A stretch of 64,000 nucleotides of DNA from Amycolatopsis sp. NBC_01488 (GTDB lineage Bacteria; Actinomycetota; Actinomycetes; Mycobacteriales; Pseudonocardiaceae). Positions within the stretch are counted from its first letter, which is position 1, and each line of letters begins with the position of its first letter. The stretch covers positions 2,794,001-2,858,000 of the forward strand of contig NZ_CP109434.1 of the NCBI RefSeq assembly GCF_036227105.1, in the 5' to 3' direction. The position numbers and the translations under genes were made by a program. Below the pieces are notes generated by a model that was not told where the DNA came from, searched no databases, and was given only the letters and a program-made list of their open reading frames with translations. Below, piece by piece: positions 59,271 through 64,000 of the stretch.

Positions 59271-60574
59271 GCTCGCCGATGACCGAGGAGGCCGACGGGC
59301 GCAGCCTGGCGAAGGAGACCGGGCGCTCGGCCGGGCGGATCGGCATTTCGCTGCTCGTCGCGATCGCGCTCGGGTACGCGCTGACGCTGGTCGCCACCCG
59401 CTGGCTCGGGCCGGGCAACAGCAAGGTCTACCTCTCGTTCTGGGGCATCCTGATGGGCCTCGGCAGCGCGTTGTCGCCGCTGGAGCAGGAGCTGTCCCGC
59501 CAGTCCGCGGTGGCCGCGCTCGACGGCGGCAAGGCGGGCAAGCCCGCGCTGCGCGCCCTGACCGTCGGCGCCGTGGCGGTGGCCGTCGTCGCCGTGTTGA
59601 CGATGGTCGTGCCGGTGCTGTCGGACCGGCTCTACGCCGGCAACACCGCGCTCGGCGTCATCGTCCTGTGCGGCGCGATCGCGTTCGCCTGCCAGTTCGC
59701 CGCCCGCGGCCTGCTGGTCGGGCAGCAGCGGATCAAGCCGTACTCCGGGCTGGTCGTCGCCGAGGCGGCGGTCCGGGTGGTCGTGCTGCTCGGGATCGCC
59801 GCCGCCGGGCTCACCGGCGTGACGTCGTTCGCGATCGCCGCCGCGACCGGCTCGTTCGCCTGGCTGCTGTTCGTCAAGCCGGTCACCGGGCTGGTCGACC
59901 CGCACGCCGACGGCGAGGGCTGGGGGCCGATCACCGGCCGCATCCTCGTCCTGCTGACCGGCGCCGCGCTGACCGCGAGCGTCATCACCGGCTACCCGGC
60001 GATGGTGAGCCTGCTCGCGCCCGGCGGGTCCGTTCGCGACGTCGGCGTCCTGTTCGCGACGCTCACCGTGTCCCGGGTGCCGCTGCTGCTGCTCTCCCCG
60101 CTGCAGGCGCTCGCCGTGCCGACCGTGGTCCGGCTCTCCGGCACCGAGGAGGGGCAGCACCGCCTGCGTAAGCTGCTCGCCGTCGGCGCGCTCGGCACGA
60201 TCGTGGTCGGCGTCGTCGGCGCACTGGTCGGCTGGCTGATCGGGCCGTGGCTCGTGTCGCTGCTCTACGGCTCGGACTTCGTCGCCCAGGGCTGGTGGGT
60301 GGCGTGGATGGTGTGGGGTGCGGTGCTGCTCACGGCGCTGCAGCTGATGACCGCCGTGCTCGTCGCCCGCAAGGAGGCGAACAAGGTGCTCGTCTCGTGG
60401 GCGGTGGTCGCGGCCGCCACCGCGGCGACGCTGCTGCTCGTGCCGGGCGACCCGATCCTCAAGGCGGTCGCCGGGCTGGCCGGGGGGCCCACGCTGGGTC
60501 TCGTGGTCGTGTTGATGTTCGTCTTGCGGCGCCCGGGCAACGTGCGGCCCGCTCCGGACGTCCCAGTAGGGTGA
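59267..60574 (+). CDS. Polysaccharide flippase-like membrane protein (Wzx/MATE-like)
   Basis: 435 aa from ATG at 59267 (ATGA overlap). Twelve or so hydrophobic helices from residue 25 on (SLLVAIALGYALTLVATRWL, LGSALSPLEQELSRQ, YAGNTALGVIVLCGAI). The overall layout is that of the oligosaccharide flippase (Polysacc_synt) family, which moves lipid-linked glycans across the membrane. Neighbouring glycosyltransferases and epimerase support the role. Confidence 0.8.
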   Translation: MSSPMTEEADGRSLAKETGRSAGRIGISLLVAIALGYALTLVATRWLGPGNSKVYLSFWGILMGLGSALSPLEQELSRQSAVAALDGGKAGKPALRALTVGAVAVAVVAVLTMVVPVLSDRLYAGNTALGVIVLCGAIAFACQFAARGLLVGQQRIKPYSGLVVAEAAVRVVVLLGIAAAGLTGVTSFAIAAATGSFAWLLFVKPVTGLVDPHADGEGWGPITGRILVLLTGAALTASVITGYPAMVSLLAPGGSVRDVGVLFATLTVSRVPLLLLSPLQALAVPTVVRLSGTEEGQHRLRKLLAVGALGTIVVGVVGALVGWLIGPWLVSLLYGSDFVAQGWWVAWMVWGAVLLTALQLMTAVLVARKEANKVLVSWAVVAAATAATLLLVPGDPILKAVAGLAGGPTLGLVVVLMFVLRRPGNVRPAPDVPVG

Positions 60575-60637
60575 CCCCGGCCGGACCCGGGACAGGATCG
60601 GCGGGAGAACGCCGGTGAGGTTGGACAGCGGAAAACC

Positions 60638-62617
60638 ATGAACGTACTTCTGGTCGTGCTCGCCTTCTGGCTGCCGGGCCTCGTCTTCGGGGCCGCGATC
60701 CGGCTGCGCGGCTGGCTGCTCGCCGCGGCCGCGCCGATCCTCACCTTCGGCATCGTCAGCCTGGGCGTGCCGGTGCTCGGCGGCCTCGGCATCCGCTGGA
60801 CGACGCTCGACGTCGCGCTGTGGACGCTCGTGCTGTCGGCGGTCGGCTTCGGGCTGGCCTTCCTGGTGCAGCGGTTCACCGCCCGGCGCCACCCGGACTG
60901 GGCCGAGCAGGACGCCGCCGTCGCGGCCCCCGCGCGGTCCCTGCGCGAGCACCTGCTGATCGGCGCCGGTGTCGGCGCGGGCAGCCTCGTCGGGATCGTC
61001 ACGTTCCTGCGTGGCGCCCGCGGCCTCAACCAGGTCCAGCAGGGCTGGGACGCGCCCTTCCACGCCAACCTGGTGCGCTGGATCGCCGAGCACGGCGACG
61101 CCCGGCCGTCGACGGTCGGCACCATCGCGAACCTGCCGAACCAGACGAACTACTTCTACCCGGACACCTACCACGCCCTGCTCGCGCTGGTCTTCGACAA
61201 GGCCGGCCTGGCGATGATGCCGACGCTGAACATGGGCGCGCTCACGGTGATCCTGTGCGTGCCGATCGGCGTCGCGGCGATGTGCCACGTCTGGCGGATG
61301 CCCACCCTGGCCGTCGCCGCGGCCGCCGCGGTGTCGGCGTCGTTCACCAACTTCCCGTACGACTCGCTGTGGCGCGGCCCGCTCTGGCCCTACGTCGCCG
61401 GCGTCGCGCTGATCCCGGCGATGCTCGCGCTCGGCCGCCTGCTGCTGGAGCCGCGCGGGGTGGCCGGCCCGGTCGCGATCGGCATCGGCGTCGCCGGCCT
61501 GATCGGCCTGCACACCAGCGTCGCGTTCGTCGTCGTCGTGTACTTCCTGCTGATCCTGGTCGCCGTGCTCTTCAAGTTCGAGCGGATCGACTGGCGCCGG
61601 TCCGCGGCCTCGCTCGGGGCCACGATGGCGCTCGCCGTCCTCTGCGGGCTGCCGCTGGCCTTGCCTTCGCTGTACAACGCGGGGGGCGTGACCAGCGCGT
61701 TCTGGAGTTCCGAAGCGACCGTGACCGGCGGGCTCGGCGAGACGCTCACGTTCTCGCCGATGGCCGCGTTCCCGCAGTGGTGGATCGGCGTGCCGGCCCT
61801 GATCGGGATCTTCCTGCTGGTCCGGCACCGGCGGATGCTGTGGATGGTCGCCGCCTACGTCGTGTTCGGCGGGCTGTTCGCGGCCACCGTCTCGCTCGAG
61901 ACGCCACTCATCCACGCCCTGACCGGCATCTTCTACAACGACCACTGGCGGATCGGCGCGCTCGTCCCGCTGTCCGGCGCGGTCGCGTTCGGCGAGTTCA
62001 CCGACACCGCGGCCCGCTGGTTCGCGCGCAAGGCGGGCACCCGGCTGCCGAACTTCTCCCCGGCGACGCTCACCACGGTCGGCGTCGTGCTGCTGGTCGT
62101 CGTCGTGGGCGGCCTGAGCCGCGGCGGGTACATCGGCCGCAACGCCGCCCGGCTGCAGATGAACTACGGCCCCGGGCCGACGGTCAGCAACGACGAGCGC
62201 CAGGCGTTCGACTGGCTCGCCGCGCACGTCGCGCCGGGCGAGCGGGTGATGAACGGCAAGGCCGACGGCTCGGTCTGGATGTACGCGCTCGACGGCGTCC
62301 AGCCGGTCGAGTGGACCTTCTACGGCGCCGAGATGGACACCCCGGCCGGCTACCTCAGCGTCTACCTCGACGACATCGACCGGTTCCCGCACGTGCGGGA
62401 ACTGCTCACGAACCTCAAGGTCCGCTACGTCTTCGTCGGCAAGGGCAAGGTCACGCCGGACACGAACAGCGGACCCGGCCTCAGCCACCTCGACACGACC
62501 CCCGGCTTCAAGGTCGTGTTCCGCAACCCCGGCGCTTCCGTGTACGAGATCGAAGGCCAGCAGGGCGTTGTCGCAGCTGGGGCGGCTCCAGGGTCCGCGG
62601 CCGGTAACGGGCAGTGA
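60638..62617 (+). CDS. Large multi-TM protein, DUF6541-like (possible lipid-linked sugar transferase)
   Basis: 659 aa, about 14 TM helices in residues 1-510, then a soluble C-terminal domain of 150 residues (DWLAAHVAPGERVMNGKADG, YVFVGKGKV). The first extracytoplasmic loop has GWDAPFHANLVRWI, with D/H residues where GT-C enzymes place catalytic acids. DUF6541 proteins are frequent in actinobacterial glycan clusters, next to GT2 and DUF2304 genes. Enzyme role inferred from GT-C-like topology. Confidence 0.75.
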   Translation: MNVLLVVLAFWLPGLVFGAAIRLRGWLLAAAAPILTFGIVSLGVPVLGGLGIRWTTLDVALWTLVLSAVGFGLAFLVQRFTARRHPDWAEQDAAVAAPARSLREHLLIGAGVGAGSLVGIVTFLRGARGLNQVQQGWDAPFHANLVRWIAEHGDARPSTVGTIANLPNQTNYFYPDTYHALLALVFDKAGLAMMPTLNMGALTVILCVPIGVAAMCHVWRMPTLAVAAAAAVSASFTNFPYDSLWRGPLWPYVAGVALIPAMLALGRLLLEPRGVAGPVAIGIGVAGLIGLHTSVAFVVVVYFLLILVAVLFKFERIDWRRSAASLGATMALAVLCGLPLALPSLYNAGGVTSAFWSSEATVTGGLGETLTFSPMAAFPQWWIGVPALIGIFLLVRHRRMLWMVAAYVVFGGLFAATVSLETPLIHALTGIFYNDHWRIGALVPLSGAVAFGEFTDTAARWFARKAGTRLPNFSPATLTTVGVVLLVVVVGGLSRGGYIGRNAARLQMNYGPGPTVSNDERQAFDWLAAHVAPGERVMNGKADGSVWMYALDGVQPVEWTFYGAEMDTPAGYLSVYLDDIDRFPHVRELLTNLKVRYVFVGKGKVTPDTNSGPGLSHLDTTPGFKVVFRNPGASVYEIEGQQGVVAAGAAPGSAAGNGQ

Positions 62618-62634
62618 AAGGCTAGAGTGATCGC

Positions 62635-63378
62635 GTGTCCAGCACCTCCGTGACCAGCCGCCGCGTGCTCATCGTGATGCCCGCGTTGAACGAGTCCGCG
62701 AGCGTCGCTTCGGTCATCGAGCAGGTGAAACGCGCGCTGCCGGACGGCGACCTGCTGGTCGTCGACGACGGCTCGGTCGACGACACCGCCAAGCTCGCCC
62801 GCGCGGCCGGCGCCGAGGTGGCGCGGCTCGCGGTGAACCTGGGCGTCGGCGGCGCGATGCGCACCGGCTTCCGCTACGCCGCCGCGCGCGGGTACGACGT
62901 CGTCGTGCAGGTGGACGCGGACGGCCAGCACGATCCCGAAGAGCTCGACGCGCTGCTGCGCGGCCTGGACGACGCGGACATCGTGATCGGCTCCCGGTTC
63001 GCCGGCAAGGGCTCCTACAAGGCGAGCGGGCCGCGCAAGTACGCGATGGTCGCGCTGTCGCTGGTGTTCTCGCGGCTGGCGAAGACCAAGCTCACCGACG
63101 TCACGTCGGGGTTCAAGGCGATGGGGCCACGCGCGATCCGGCTGTTCGCCGGCTACTACCCGGCAGAGTACCTCGGGGACACCGTGGAGTCGCTGGTGAT
63201 GGCCATCCGGGCCAAGCTGACCATCAAGGAGATCCCGGTCGTCATGCGGGAGCGCGCGGGTGGCACGCCCAGCCACTCGCCCGTGAAGTCGGCCGTCTAC
63301 CTGAGCCGGGCCGGGCTCGCGCTGCTGCTGGCGCTGGTGCGCCGCCGGCCCGCGGTCGACTCCTCCGACTCGGCGTAA
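62635..63378 (+). CDS. GT2-family glycosyltransferase (dolichyl-phosphate-mannose-synthase-like)
   Basis: 247 aa from GTG at 62635; TAGAGT ends 6 nt upstream, pointing to a leaderless message. GT-A fold with VLIVMPALNESASVASVI, LLVVDDGSVDDTAKL, VVQVDADGQHDPEEL (DAD motif) and VTSGFKAM. Such enzymes load mannose or glucose onto polyprenyl phosphate for GT-C enzymes, possibly the DUF6541 protein before it. Followed closely by the DUF2304 gene. Confidence 0.9.
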   Translation: MSSTSVTSRRVLIVMPALNESASVASVIEQVKRALPDGDLLVVDDGSVDDTAKLARAAGAEVARLAVNLGVGGAMRTGFRYAAARGYDVVVQVDADGQHDPEELDALLRGLDDADIVIGSRFAGKGSYKASGPRKYAMVALSLVFSRLAKTKLTDVTSGFKAMGPRAIRLFAGYYPAEYLGDTVESLVMAIRAKLTIKEIPVVMRERAGGTPSHSPVKSAVYLSRAGLALLLALVRRRPAVDSSDSA

Positions 63379-63390
63379 GGGGAAGCAGAA

Positions 63391-63825
63391 ATGGCCGGTT
63401 GGCGCATCCTCAGCATCGTCGTCGCCTGCGTGGTGCTCTTCGTCGTCCTCGAGATGATGCGGCGGCGGAAGCTGCGCGAGAAGTACGCGGGCGTGTGGCT
63501 CGTCGTCGCGGTCGGCGTGGTCGTCCTCGCGGTGCTGCCGCAGGCGGCCGAGTTCCTCGCCAAGCACACCGGCGTGCAGACGCCGTCGAACTTCGTCTTC
63601 CTCCTCGCCGGCGTCGTGCTGGCCCTGGTGTCGCTGCACCTGTCCACCGAGGTCGGGCACCTGGAGGAAGAGGTGCGCACGTCGGTCGAGGAGATCGCGC
63701 TGCTGCGCTGCGAACTCGAGGACGCCAAGCGCGAGCTGGCCGCCCGGATCACCGAGCTGGAGGCGCGGACCACCGCGCCGGACGACGTCAAAGGGCTGCC
63801 CGAGGTCGAGCGCGTCAGCAAGTGA
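63391..63825 (+). CDS. DUF2304 membrane protein
   Basis: 144 aa, GGGGAAG upstream. Three TM helices in residues 5-90 (ILSIVVACVVLFVVLEMM, YAGVWLVVAVGVVVLAVL, NFVFLLAGVVLALVSLHL) and a C-terminal coiled coil (HLEEEVRTSVEEIALLRCEL). DUF2304 proteins regularly accompany DPM-like GT2 enzymes and may anchor them. Ends 4 nt before the next GTG. Confidence 0.88.
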   Translation: MAGWRILSIVVACVVLFVVLEMMRRRKLREKYAGVWLVVAVGVVVLAVLPQAAEFLAKHTGVQTPSNFVFLLAGVVLALVSLHLSTEVGHLEEEVRTSVEEIALLRCELEDAKRELAARITELEARTTAPDDVKGLPEVERVSK

Positions 63826-63829
63826 CCGG

Positions 63830-64000
63830 GTGATCGAAGCCCTGCTCGCCGCGCCCGCCCGGTTGGGGGCGGTGCGGTTGCTGGCCGTCGACGGCCCGTC
63901 GGGCGCCGGAAAGTCCACTCTGGCCGCTCGGGTCGTCGAAGAACTGCGTTCGCGCGGGTGCCGGACCGAGCTGGTGAGCACCGACGCCTTCGCGACGTGG
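63830..64000 (+). CDS. Uridine-kinase-like P-loop protein, N-terminal part (cut by window edge)
   Basis: 57 codons from GTG at 63830 to the window end. Walker A DGPSGAGKST (residues 20-29) and LVSTDAFATW, where the D after the second strand is typical of uridine kinase/phosphoribulokinase-like enzymes. Only 4 nt after the DUF2304 stop, so in the same transcript. Incomplete; the substrate is open. Confidence 0.7.
   Translation, partial: MIEALLAAPARLGAVRLLAVDGPSGAGKSTLAARVVEELRSRGCRTELVSTDAFATW

Noticed and set aside
58991..62488. 1165-aa open frame on the minus strand opposite the glycan genes
   Set aside because: Antisense of flippase and multi-TM genes; Arg/Asp/Gln-rich composition typical of shadow frames.

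Overview
The window is high-GC actinobacterial chromosome, most likely a Pseudonocardiales member close to Amycolatopsis. The evidence is the GC-rich codon use, frequent GTG/TTG starts, TANNNT-type leaderless promoters, a conservon (CvnA-D), ESX/WXG-like genes, F420/deazaflavin-type and LGFP-repeat proteins, and the ffs, dnaX, ybaB and recR neighbourhood. Genus assignment is inference from gene content and was not tested by alignment.

Region 1 (1-8537) is the right end of an integrative and conjugative element of the AICE type. A leftward chain of overlapping genes runs from a small HTH/Xis-like protein through several unknowns and SpdB-like membrane proteins to an FtsK/TraB-like translocase cut by the window edge. 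A GntR (KorSA-like) repressor diverges from it. Accessory genes follow (XRE-TPR regulator, CutA, several unknowns). The element ends in a 3' tRNA-Ser(CGA) fragment, the probable att site. The integrase and replication genes are not in the window and should lie to the left.

Region 2 (8.6-16.2 kb) holds single genes: NmrA-type reductase, a small Ala-rich helical pair, a TauD-type dioxygenase, a limonene-epoxide-hydrolase-like protein, CapA and a secreted LTD/ExeM nuclease. Region 3 (16.3-23 kb) is two convergent operons that look like one ESX-related module: a WXG-like protein with a Gly-rich repeat tail, a large helical putative effector, a YbaB-like protein, and opposite them a soluble FtsK/EccC-type ATPase with two small paralogous helical proteins. 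Region 4 (23.4-31.5 kb) has tRNA-Ser(GGA), PP2C, an HTH-N6-methylase, a soluble Ser/Thr kinase, and two L,D-transpeptidase lipoproteins flanking a secreted sugar dehydrogenase-PKD-LGFP fusion. Region 5 (31.5-42 kb) has a 3-hydroxyacyl-CoA dehydrogenase, a TetR/deazaflavin reductase pair, a LuxR-type two-component system, and an OmpR-type two-component system whose likely operator (11-bp phased CACAG repeats) also lies upstream of its two neighbours, a membrane-anchored protein and a GT39-like glycosyltransferase.

Region 6 (42.4-49.4 kb) is a sulfonate/nitrate-type ABC transporter leading into a complete conservon, then the SRP RNA. Region 7 (49.5-57 kb) has a spermidine-synthase-like protein, an ALF-repeat secreted protein, dnaX, an inverted 21-bp tandem array, an amidase, ybaB, recR and a glucosaminidase. 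Region 8 (57-64 kb) is a cell-surface glycan cluster: UDP-GlcNAc 2-epimerase-like enzyme, two GT2 enzymes, a flippase, a large DUF6541-like membrane protein, a DUF2304 protein and the start of a uridine-kinase-like protein.
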